Shown here piece by piece: positions 1 to 6,374 of a stretch of DNA of 23,126 bases. The notes under the pieces were generated by a model. That model ran no database searches. It had not been told where the DNA came from and was given only the letters and a program-made list of their open reading frames with translations. Both the position numbers and the translations under genes were made by a program. Origin of the DNA: a bacterium (GTDB lineage Bacteria > Tectomicrobia > Entotheonellia > Entotheonellales > Entotheonellaceae); contig JAPULM010000161.1 in the NCBI GenBank assembly GCA_027294925.1, positions 1-23,126 on the forward strand, given 5' to 3'. Every line of letters begins with the position of its first letter. Within the stretch, counting starts at the first letter, position 1.

Positions 1-2
1 AT

Positions 3-371
3 AAGTTTTACTATAACGCTTGGGCGCGATCAGAAAAGATCAGGGCTTTTAAGTTAATGCACCTCTTTGTCATCAATACCCCTCAACGCCAAGCTGATTT
101 TGATCCAAACGACTTCGGTTGCCCGGATGAGCTTATTACAACTAAGATTGATGTACGTCCGGTAATGGGTATTAAATGGCGAGCCTTATTTGCTCATCGT
201 TCGCAAATGGGCCGTAATATATTCTTTCGATGCTTTCTCAGCGTCATGGGGCGCTGGCTCTATCCGTACGAATCTTTTCGGTGTATCTGCAGCCCCACGT
301 CAATTTCAGGTTCAGGTATTGAAAAAGACATTTTTTCCGGACTTCATGAATTCAACTTTGAGCTGTCATAG
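3..371 (+). CDS. C-terminal part of a PIG-L/LmbE-type deacetylase (5' end outside window)
   Basis: The reading frame is open from the first bases of the window to a TAG at 369-371, giving about 122 residues with no start, so this is the 3' end of a gene that begins upstream. Visible landmarks are an early KFYYNAWARS segment, then ITTKIDVRPVMGIKWRALFAHRSQMG, and a tail ending EKDIFSGLHEF. This order matches the C-terminal third of PIG-L/LmbE deacetylases, where a T.IDV..-..K..AL..HR.Q segment supplies the late metal and substrate-site histidine. Family members are zinc-dependent N-deacetylases acting on amino-sugar conjugates such as GlcNAc-inositol or mycothiol-type substrates. The substrate here cannot be told. 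The metal-binding N-terminus (AHPDD motif) is outside the window. An internal ATG at 57 is in frame but is not the true start. Confidence 0.72.
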   Translation, partial: KFYYNAWARSEKIRAFKLMHLFVINTPQRQADFDPNDFGCPDELITTKIDVRPVMGIKWRALFAHRSQMGRNIFFRCFLSVMGRWLYPYESFRCICSPTSISGSGIEKDIFSGLHEFNFELS

Positions 372-450
372 AACGTATACGGCAAATACAGTAGAAGTGG
401 GCTGTCATTGCAGGACTGTATGGTCGAACTAAGGCTTGGTGTCAAAATTA

Positions 451-479
451 TTGTTAGAAGTCTACAAATATGCTATAGT
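451..479 (+). promoter_or_regulatory. Candidate sigma70 promoter for the small gene at 579
   Basis: TTGTTA (451-456) and TATAGT (474-479) are separated by exactly 17 bases. They match the -35 and -10 consensus at four and five of six positions. The site lies in the gap after the deacetylase gene and about 100 bases before the best start codon of the next gene, on the same strand. Confidence 0.5.
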
Positions 480-578
480 CTTACTTGATTTTCACCAGAA
501 TCATTATGCATATTGGTTGTCAGGCACGTTACGACCGCGCTGCTATTTGCTATTGCCGATACGAAGGAGCTTCAGGGG

Positions 579-1061
579 ATGCGAGGTAACTCCTTTTCTA
601 CATCTACTTCCCTTCAGCAGTTGGATGTCAGTCCCTCCATGCAGGATGATGATGTTAATCCTCAACCTGCGGTAAGTAGTGTTGGGCAGGCGAGATATGA
701 CTGCTATCACTATAGTTCTTGTCTAGGTACAGCTGCGGCACAGACATGGGCAGGCTTAAGCTGTGACAGTTGTACAGCCTACCGTGCGATTCCAGGCGAA
801 GCAATCCCGGCTGATGCGTGTGCGCAGCTCCTAGGGGCTGTCCTCCGTACGGCACAACATGATCTTCAGCAAGGCTTCGATGATAACTTTTGGGAAGCAG
901 CAGCCTTCGTTTTCCATCAACAAGATTTCACGATTCTTTGCGGCTTGCTGGATATCGATGCAGATGCCGCCAGGCAAGCGCATTGGACCCGCCTCTCGTC
1001 CAACCAAAAAAGAGCTATAAGCGAACGTTGGCCTCAAATCACTCAGTTGTTGCTTGACTAA
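579..1061 (+). CDS. Hypothetical protein, 160 aa, with paired cysteines
   Basis: I do not recognise this protein. The chosen ATG at 579 is preceded by AAGGAG (564-569) at good spacing. An in-frame ATG at 513 lacks such a site. The first 45 or so residues are Ser/Gln/Asp-rich and probably flexible. A cysteine-rich stretch follows (CYHYSSC, then CDSC about 20 residues later), which could be a small zinc-binding or disulfide module. The second half (about residues 80-160) is Ala/Leu/Gln-rich and looks helical, with aromatic patches (NFWEAAAFVF, AHW) and a C-terminal WPQITQLLLD. No signal peptide or membrane span is apparent. A promoter-like element upstream and a separate RBS argue that it is a real single gene rather than chance open frame. 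Confidence 0.55.
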   Translation: MRGNSFSTSTSLQQLDVSPSMQDDDVNPQPAVSSVGQARYDCYHYSSCLGTAAAQTWAGLSCDSCTAYRAIPGEAIPADACAQLLGAVLRTAQHDLQQGFDDNFWEAAAFVFHQQDFTILCGLLDIDADAARQAHWTRLSSNQKRAISERWPQITQLLLD

Positions 1062-1227
1062 TTTAGTACTGGGAAGCACAAGCCCCTGAGGCGATTTTCT
1101 GTCAGTCGTCAGGCCGGTTGATTTTTGTGCCCCCTATCTTTTTGAAAAATGTGTGGTTTCTAGCAGCAACGCCTTGCCCTATGCGTTAACTGTGTCCGTG
1201 CACTATTGTCTCTCATTTCAGATGGTA

Positions 1228-2604
1228 TCAGAGTAGTAACATCTTTGCCGTGCCTAAATATATTACCAAGCCAATAACGTCTATTGCGGTGGTTAAAAAA
1301 GGACCGCTAGCGACGGCAGGATCAATGCGCCACCTAGCGAAGATAAGTGGCAGAAGACCGCCAAGCACGGCGGCTATGGTCATCGAGGCCCAGATTGCCA
1401 CCCCGACAACAAGGCCGAGAAGGGGAAGGTTTTGCCAAATTACTACCACCGTCCCAAGCAGCAGGCCATAGATAGCGCCAAGGCTAAGCCCTATGCGGCC
1501 CTCTTTCAAAAGCGCTTGGCCAAAAAAACGTGGATCGACCGTACCGGTGGCTAAGCCGCGAACAGCGACAGCCAGCGACTGTGTCGCGGCATTACCTCCC
1601 ATGCCAATAATCACCGGGAAGTAAGCTGCCAAAACCACCATCGTCTGGATCGCTTCTTGATTTGATTCAATAATATAAGAGGCCATAAGGCCACCAAGCC
1701 AGCTTACAAAAAGCCATGGCAAACGATGTCGAATCGTACGTCTTGAAGAGACATCGAGCATTTCATCCGGATTGACACCGGCAATCCGTAACATATCCTC
1801 TGTTGCCTCTTCACTAATGACGTCAATAATATCATCAACGGTTACAATGCCAACCAGACGCTGACTGTGATCCACCACCGGTAGGGCGAGGAAATCGTAT
1901 TGTGTGATAAGATTCGCAATTTGCTCCTGATCTTCCTCGATATTGACGCTTAAAACCGCGATTTCCATCAAGCCTCGCAGGATCGCGTCAGGTTTTGCCA
2001 TGACCAATTGACGGAGTGAAACGACCCCTACCAGACGTTGTTTAGCATCCACCACATAGATGTAGAAGACGGTTTCCGCTTGGCCCGCGCTACGTAACGT
2101 ATCCATCGCTTCAGACACGCATGTTGTATCGAGAAGAGCGAAAAAATTTGGTGTCATGATGCCCCCAGCGGATTGGGGGTGGTAGGAGAGCAATTTGCTG
2201 ATATCTCTGGCTATCGGCTCTGGGAGTTGGTCGAGCATCTCTTGTAAGCGGCCCGGGGGCATGTCACCGAGAATATCTGTTGCATCATCGGGCGGGATTA
2301 AACGGATAATGTCAACGAGCCGGGCTGTGCTGAGATGGGGCAATAAGCGCGCGCGCGTGTCTTTCCCTACAAACGTAAATAGTGTCGTGACTAGTTGCAG
2401 GTCCGGCAGGCGCTCAATCAGCTTTATCTGTTCATTTAAGGTTAATTCTTGTAAGATTGCTGCACATTCGCTGCCGTGAAATTTATGCAAAGAACGAACG
2501 AGATTTGGATAAGCGTCACGTCTCAGCAGTCGGCGCACTGCTTCGATGGGCAGCTGGCGCTGGATATGGTCATCCTCGTTTTGCGCTGAGGTCGAACCAT
2601 GCAT
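1228..2604 (-). CDS. mgtE: MgtE-type magnesium transporter
   Basis: Mg2+ channel/transporter of the inner membrane. Using the start at 2604 (458 aa, the usual family length), the order is a cytosolic MgtE N-domain of helical repeats (about 15-135), a tandem CBS pair (about 148-270) that senses intracellular Mg2+, a connecting plug helix, and a five-helix pore domain (about 290-457). The pore signature GMGGNAATQS is at 334-343, and the conserved acidic pore residue is probably Asp442 in TTAIDVIG. Start choice: the frame continues upstream to an ATG at 2745, but that start has no Shine-Dalgarno and the extra 47 residues are atypical. The start at 2604 has GTGGAG seven bases upstream, and a strong opposite-strand promoter overlaps the longer version. 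It is divergent from the CNNM/CBS gene at 2834, another metal-transport-related family. I see no Mg2+-sensing M-box upstream. Confidence 0.93.
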   Translation of the reverse strand: MHGSTSAQNEDDHIQRQLPIEAVRRLLRRDAYPNLVRSLHKFHGSECAAILQELTLNEQIKLIERLPDLQLVTTLFTFVGKDTRARLLPHLSTARLVDIIRLIPPDDATDILGDMPPGRLQEMLDQLPEPIARDISKLLSYHPQSAGGIMTPNFFALLDTTCVSEAMDTLRSAGQAETVFYIYVVDAKQRLVGVVSLRQLVMAKPDAILRGLMEIAVLSVNIEEDQEQIANLITQYDFLALPVVDHSQRLVGIVTVDDIIDVISEEATEDMLRIAGVNPDEMLDVSSRRTIRHRLPWLFVSWLGGLMASYIIESNQEAIQTMVVLAAYFPVIIGMGGNAATQSLAVAVRGLATGTVDPRFFGQALLKEGRIGLSLGAIYGLLLGTVVVIWQNLPLLGLVVGVAIWASMTIAAVLGGLLPLIFARWRIDPAVASGPFLTTAIDVIGLVIYLGTAKMLLL

Positions 2605-2726
2605 GAGTTCGCTCCACATCTTGGCCAGAAAATCGAAGGTCATAGCGTGTTCAAGGCGCGCAAAAGTGTAGCACAATTCGCCGCGATCAACAGCGGCCAA
2701 AACTGACTTTGTGACGCTGAAGGTAC

Positions 2727-2756
2727 TTGTTTGAATGGCAGACAATCATGTATAAT
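2727..2756 (+). promoter_or_regulatory. Promoter with perfect -10 for the CNNM/CBS gene
   Basis: TATAAT (2751-2756) is a perfect -10 hexamer. The best -35 is a weak TTGTTT (2727-2732) at an 18-base spacer. Transcription would start near 2763, about 70 bases before the ATG at 2834. The element lies inside the longest possible form of the opposite-strand mgtE frame, which favours the shorter mgtE start. Confidence 0.5.
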
Positions 2757-2833
2757 GCCCGATAGTAATTTACGAGGAGTGTCAGCTTCCTGTTTGCTGC
2801 TGGAAGCAGCCCTCGGTCTTTACATGAGGCTGC

Positions 2834-4171
2834 ATGGAAGTCTTAGTAAAAATAGGCGCCATTTTCGCCTTAACCGGCTTGAATGCTTTTTTTGTTGCAG
2901 CGGAATTCGCGCTCGTCGCATCACGCGTCACCCGTCTGCAAACACTTGCCGATGACGATGATCGTCTTGCTAAATTAGCTTTGAAGGCTATTGACAGCTT
3001 AGACGATTATATCTCTGGCACTCAATTAGGCATTACCCTGGCGTCGTTAGCTCTCGGGTGGATAGGTGAATCGACACTGGCTAATCTTTTTTTTCTTCTG
3101 CTGCATGATCTCCCTTCCCCTTTTGCTTCTCTAGCCACCCATACGGTGGCAGTCTCAATTGCTTTTGCAAGTATCACGTTTTTGCATATCGTACTTGGTG
3201 AATTAGCACCTAAATCCGTTGCCTTGTTGCATCCTGTAACCCTGAGCCGTTGGGTTGTACAGCCCTTATTGTTGTTCACATATGTCTTTTGGCCTGCTAT
3301 ATGGCTACTCAATAAAACCGCCAATGGCTTTTTACAACTGTTTGCTATTCGCTCTCCCACCCATGCCGAGCGGTTTCACGCGCCTGACGAGTTGCTCTTA
3401 TTGCTATCCGAAAGCCGTGATCATGGCCTGGTTGAAGAATCAAATGTGGAAATGATTGCCGGCGTTTTTGACTTGTCACGCACCAGCGTCCGGCAGGCGA
3501 TGACGCCTAGGACGGAGATACAGGGGGTTGAACGTCAGTGGAGCTTGTCTCGGGTGATTAGTCTTGTGCGACAAACTGGCTACTCACGATTGCCGGTTTT
3601 TGAAGAGGATCTGGATCACATTGTCGGTATTCTTCTAGTCAAAGACCTTTTAGGGATCGAAGAAAGGGACATGTCTTTCACTTTGGATACCATGATGCGT
3701 GAGCCATATTTTATTCCATCAACGATGCAAGTTGATCAATTGCTGAAAGAGCTACGGCATCGTAACGCACATCTGGCCATTGTGGTTGATGAATATGGTG
3801 GGACCTTAGGGCTTATTACGCTTGAGGATTTGATTGAAGAAATTGTTGGTGAAATCTTTGATGAATTTGATCAGACGGATCCTGCCGCGGCGGTGCGCGC
3901 GACCCCCGAGGGCCATCTCAGTATCCCGGGTGATCTCCCCATTCATGACCTAAATGAGCGTTATAACTTAAAACTTCCTGTCGGCGAATACCTTACGGTT
4001 GCCGGACTTGTTCTGTCTGTCCTGGAGCACGTACCGGCGGTGGGAGAATATGCTGTTGTCGATGAGGTAACGTTTTGTGTGACATCTATGGATAGGTTGC
4101 GCATTGAACGTTTAGAGGTCTCATTGCCTAATGCCGATGCTGCTTCAGTGTCACATAACACTGAGCCATAA
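2834..4171 (+). CDS. CNNM/CBS-domain membrane protein (CorC/HlyC, UPF0053 family)
   Basis: 445-residue inner-membrane protein. It has an N-terminal CNNM transmembrane domain (about residues 1-195) beginning IFALTGLNAFFVAAEFALV and carrying SGTQLGITLASLALGWIGE and HIVLGELAPKS, which are hallmarks of the family. Next is a CBS pair (about 210-335) with MTPRTEIQGV and IVVDEYGGTLGLITLEDLIEE. The C-terminal CorC/HlyC transporter-associated domain (about 345-430) contains YLTVAGLVL. Family members are implicated in Mg2+ or Na+-coupled divalent metal export. The name 'hemolysin' on relatives is historical. The ATG at 2834 follows a short ATGAGG-type RBS. It is divergent from mgtE, so the two genes may form a magnesium uptake/efflux pair. 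That link is inferred from position only. Confidence 0.9.
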   Translation: MEVLVKIGAIFALTGLNAFFVAAEFALVASRVTRLQTLADDDDRLAKLALKAIDSLDDYISGTQLGITLASLALGWIGESTLANLFFLLLHDLPSPFASLATHTVAVSIAFASITFLHIVLGELAPKSVALLHPVTLSRWVVQPLLLFTYVFWPAIWLLNKTANGFLQLFAIRSPTHAERFHAPDELLLLLSESRDHGLVEESNVEMIAGVFDLSRTSVRQAMTPRTEIQGVERQWSLSRVISLVRQTGYSRLPVFEEDLDHIVGILLVKDLLGIEERDMSFTLDTMMREPYFIPSTMQVDQLLKELRHRNAHLAIVVDEYGGTLGLITLEDLIEEIVGEIFDEFDQTDPAAAVRATPEGHLSIPGDLPIHDLNERYNLKLPVGEYLTVAGLVLSVLEHVPAVGEYAVVDEVTFCVTSMDRLRIERLEVSLPNADAASVSHNTEP

Positions 4172-4244
4172 GTTATGCGTCTTCCGCCTGGTCAGGGTCG
4201 TACAGCAAAGGGCAAGGTGATGATTAGGCAAATCATTCAACCGG

Positions 4245-4679
4245 TCAGGTATCTCGTTTTGGCAGTGCGACCTGTGCCGTGCCTTGCACATAGCGGTCAC
4301 CTTCCTCATTGCTTAACAAAATATCGCAAAACACCAAATTCTCACCATCTTGTTCAATCTTTTCCGTAACCACCCCGCTACAGATTAAAGGTGTATGGTG
4401 TGGAACCATAGAACGAAAATTGGCGGTTATCGTTTTCAGTACGCCCTTGGGGAAAAAGTCGGTTAGCATACGAGACAAAAAACCAAGGCTCATGTTGCCT
4501 GGGATGATGGCGCCGGCCAACCCCTCATTACGGGCATATTCATCGTCCGTAAAACGTCCACTCTGCATATGAGCCACCGTCACATAGCGTACGACATCAT
4601 TGGTTGTCGGATTAATCTCGATGTCTTCAATTTCATCGCCGATATCAATATCTTCAAAATAGTCAATGTGCTCGCTCAC
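4245..4679 (-). CDS. MaoC-like hot-dog protein, second subunit
   Basis: 144 residues, GTG start at 4679 with GAGGAGG nine bases upstream. This RBS overlaps the stop codon of the preceding gene, so the two are translationally linked. The fold is a single hot-dog domain: an N-terminal strand with YFEDIDIGDEI, a central helix (FTDDEYARNEGLAGAIIPGNMSLG), and C-terminal strands ending in a VQGTAQVALP-type strand typical of acyl-CoA dehydratases and thioesterase-like proteins. In (R)-specific enoyl-CoA hydratases the segment before DxEYA carries the catalytic Asp and His. Aligned here those positions are Met38 and Phe43, so the standard dyad is absent. Together with the upstream gene it probably forms a heterodimeric acyl-CoA or acyl-ACP hydratase-like complex, but the reaction is uncertain. 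Confidence 0.8.
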   Translation of the reverse strand: MSEHIDYFEDIDIGDEIEDIEINPTTNDVVRYVTVAHMQSGRFTDDEYARNEGLAGAIIPGNMSLGFLSRMLTDFFPKGVLKTITANFRSMVPHHTPLICSGVVTEKIEQDGENLVFCDILLSNEEGDRYVQGTAQVALPKRDT

Positions 4680-4694
4680 GTTTTCAGCCCTCCT

Positions 4695-5135
4695 CTAGTC
4701 CCGTCGTATCAAACTTTGGCGAACGATCGCAACGGTTTCACCATGTTGATTGGTGAGTTCGCTTTCACGAATGATAAAGATCATACTGCCGCTTCGCCCG
4801 GTCTTCTCATAAACTTCAGCAATTCGATCCACGCCGGTTATCGTATCGCCTGGCCGAATTGGGCCAAGCAAGCGACATTCCTTGCCGCCGTCAAAACCTC
4901 GTTTGCCGTAGCTGAGCTTGAGATCGGGCAGGGCTGCACGGCTGCGGAATGCTACACAAAAAGTAGGCGGTGCAATGATCCCACCATATGGGGTTGTCTT
5001 GGCATAGGTATCATCTGTATAAAGAGGATTTGTCTCACCTACTGATTGAGCAAACTCGACAATTTCATCTTTGGTAACTTGATAGGAATAACGGTCGAAT
5101 TCTTTGCCGACCCAGCTGCTATCGTACTCTAGCAC
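4695..5135 (-). CDS. MaoC-like hot-dog protein, first subunit (FAS1-like dehydratase N-domain)
   Basis: 146 residues, GTG start at 5135 with TTAGGAG eight bases upstream; no other start fits. The sequence GETNPLYTDDTYAKTTPYGGIIAPPTF (residues 33-59) is the typical helix of the MaoC_dehydrat_N / FAS1-like half. In this half a Tyr (Tyr39) replaces the catalytic His and Glu34 stands where Asp is usual, so the domain is generally structural and CoA-tunnel forming. C-terminal strands include LLGPIRPGDTITG. Only 15 bases separate its stop from the next GTG, a two-gene operon analogous in layout to paired dehydratases such as mycobacterial HadA/HadB. It probably acts on a 3-hydroxyacyl or enoyl thioester. 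Substrate and pathway are not shown by the neighbours. Confidence 0.82.
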   Translation of the reverse strand: MLEYDSSWVGKEFDRYSYQVTKDEIVEFAQSVGETNPLYTDDTYAKTTPYGGIIAPPTFCVAFRSRAALPDLKLSYGKRGFDGGKECRLLGPIRPGDTITGVDRIAEVYEKTGRSGSMIFIIRESELTNQHGETVAIVRQSLIRRD

Positions 5136-5199
5136 CGTTCATTCTCCTAAACGACAATATCTGGACAGATTATCCTAAACCGTTCGCAACCTATTCGCT

Positions 5200-5379
5200 T
5201 TAGGGGTTATCAAGAATGACAAGATGTAACTCGCCCGGACTATGCACACCTATCGTAAGGTTAAGTTCAATATCTCCGGTTCGGCTAGATCCTGTGATAA
5301 ATGAGATACAGCTTGTTAAGTTGTGCTGAAGATTATCTCTAGCAGCTTGTCGTCGTGCGAGGGAATCTGCGCAGCCCAT
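5200..5379 (-). pseudogene. C-terminal remnant of a LUD-domain (LutC-type) gene
   Basis: On the minus strand a short open frame ends with ISFITGSSRTGDIELN followed by LTIGVHSPGELHLVILDNP and TAA (5200-5202). The order ITG.SRT.DIE then GVH.P.ELH..LLD is the C-terminal signature of LUD proteins such as LutC/YkgG, which take part in lactate oxidation with LutA and LutB. Only about 59 codons remain from the nearest ATG (5379), which has no ribosome-binding site, while a full LutC is about 200 residues or more. Immediately upstream lies an unrelated small gene in another frame, so the N-terminal two thirds are missing. I call it a decayed gene fragment; no LutA or LutB gene is nearby. Confidence 0.62.
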
Positions 5380-5404
5380 TGGGTAGGGGTTGGTGAACGA
5401 AATG

Positions 5405-5590
5405 TTACGACCCCTTGTTTTCCTCGTCGATCTGCCTAAAGAGTTGCTGAAAATCGTCAGTTAGGCGGTCAATATCTCGCTTATGCCCGAGGTAACGACG
5501 TCGGCTAATGATCTGAAGCCCAACGTAGCATACCAGAACACCTAACAGGAAACCCAAGATTAAGCCGCTGATAAAAATCTGAGACGGCAT
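5405..5590 (-). CDS. Small single-span membrane protein, 61 aa
   Basis: Starts at ATG 5590, preceded by GAGGGAGAG about ten bases upstream. Residues about 5-28 form one hydrophobic helix (IFISGLILGFLLGVLVCYVG), followed by a basic RRR cluster that should face the cytoplasm and a charged, probably helical tail (DIDRLTDDFQQLFRQIDEENKGS). This layout resembles small bacterial membrane proteins of unknown role; no conserved domain is recognised. It lies between the LUD remnant, whose frame starts 25 bases downstream, and the tRNA-Thr gene on the other strand. Short ORFs can be chance, but the RBS and clear topology favour a real gene. Confidence 0.5.
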   Translation of the reverse strand: MPSQIFISGLILGFLLGVLVCYVGLQIISRRRYLGHKRDIDRLTDDFQQLFRQIDEENKGS

Positions 5591-5649
5591 GTGTTGCGCT
5601 CTCCCTCTTATGCTTTAGCTCAGGATGGGATCGGCGAGCTGTAACACCC

Positions 5650-5678
5650 TTGACGAATCATTTGGCATTCACTACCAT
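5650..5678 (+). promoter_or_regulatory. Candidate promoter of the tRNA-Thr gene
   Basis: TTGACG (5650-5655) and TACCAT (5673-5678) are separated by 17 bases. The predicted transcription start is about ten bases before the mature tRNA 5' end. It matches five and four of six consensus positions. Confidence 0.45.
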
Positions 5679-5694
5679 GATTAGAAGTTTCACT

Positions 5695-5767
<73 letters not shown>

Positions 5768-5876
5768 CTTGCCCTTTTGTTTCTGCCCCCCGCGGTCATT
5801 TCGGGTATACCCTTAAACCAGCAGTTTTTTCACTATAAAGTATTTTTCAGCTTCAGGCAACAAGACCCTGGTGTCG

Positions 5877-6224
5877 TTATTGGCAAAGTAGGGTTGCGCC
5901 GACCTGCATCTTCCGTTGCATGCTATCCCTGCCAAACACCGTTAACTGATAGCGAAATTCCGCTATCGCGCTGCTTACCCACAAATCTGGATAGGAGACC
6001 GGCTTACGTGGTTGCAAATCGATGTCAAGTGGCTCTTCTTTGCTGTCTTGTAGGCGTCCCGACATATCAAACCATTCCCCCCGATAGCGGTACAGGTGGA
6101 CCGGCGAGCTGTGGTCAACTCGTAAACCAACATTGAAGTACCACCTTATCTCGCCGGTATGGTTTCTAATCACCGGGTTGGGCCAAAAGGTCATACTTAG
6201 CTCAGACACGTTGAAGTCCTTCAT
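5877..6224 (-). CDS. Hypothetical protein, about 115 aa, probably beta-rich
   Basis: I do not recognise this family. The protein has alternating hydrophobic and polar residues that suggest beta strands (IRWYFNVGLRV, VHLYRYRGEWFDM, FRYQLTVFG), with several Trp/Tyr/Arg residues and no membrane span or signal peptide. It could be an Ig-like or jelly-roll type small protein. The start is uncertain: ATG at 6224 has no clear ribosome-binding site, whereas an in-frame GTG at 6212 has AAGGA seven bases upstream. It stands alone, convergent with the tRNA gene side and divergent from the gene at 6375. Confidence 0.5.
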   Translation of the reverse strand: MKDFNVSELSMTFWPNPVIRNHTGEIRWYFNVGLRVDHSSPVHLYRYRGEWFDMSGRLQDSKEEPLDIDLQPRKPVSYPDLWVSSAIAEFRYQLTVFGRDSMQRKMQVGATLLCQ

Positions 6225-6288
6225 GGCTGTTATCGTAAAAAATTAATCTTAGAGATTTCTCTTTGTAGGTCAATTCCTCCATCGGAAT

Positions 6289-6315
6289 TTGACAAAATAC
6301 GAGATGATTTATAAA
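6289..6315 (+). promoter_or_regulatory. Candidate promoter for the gene at 6375
   Basis: A perfect TTGACA (6289-6294) is followed by TATAAA (6310-6315) at a short 15-base spacer. TAAACT (6312-6317) at 17 bases is an alternative -10. It lies 60-85 bases before the GTG start, in an A+T-rich gap. Confidence 0.42.
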
Positions 6316-6374
6316 CTACCCCATCTTTATTGTACAATGATCGTGGCTGAATACCTTATTAACAAGGATATCTG

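Noticed and set aside
190..300. Frameshift in the partial deacetylase gene
   Set aside because: Another frame looks partly family-like in the middle, but the main frame is continuous and matches the family on both sides, so a frameshift is not needed.
1062..1227. Terminator between the small gene and mgtE
   Set aside because: Only weak partial inverted repeats such as CCTGA/TCAGG, with no run of T; not strong enough to call.
2605..2833. Mg2+-sensing M-box riboswitch upstream of mgtE
   Set aside because: I see no conserved M-box core or terminator/antiterminator stems; the gap contains only promoter-like elements and the longer open frame.
4569..5045. 158-residue open frame on the + strand opposite the MaoC-like genes
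   Set aside because: It has no family-like sequence, and the minus-strand genes have clear RBSs and domain signatures; this is a shadow frame.
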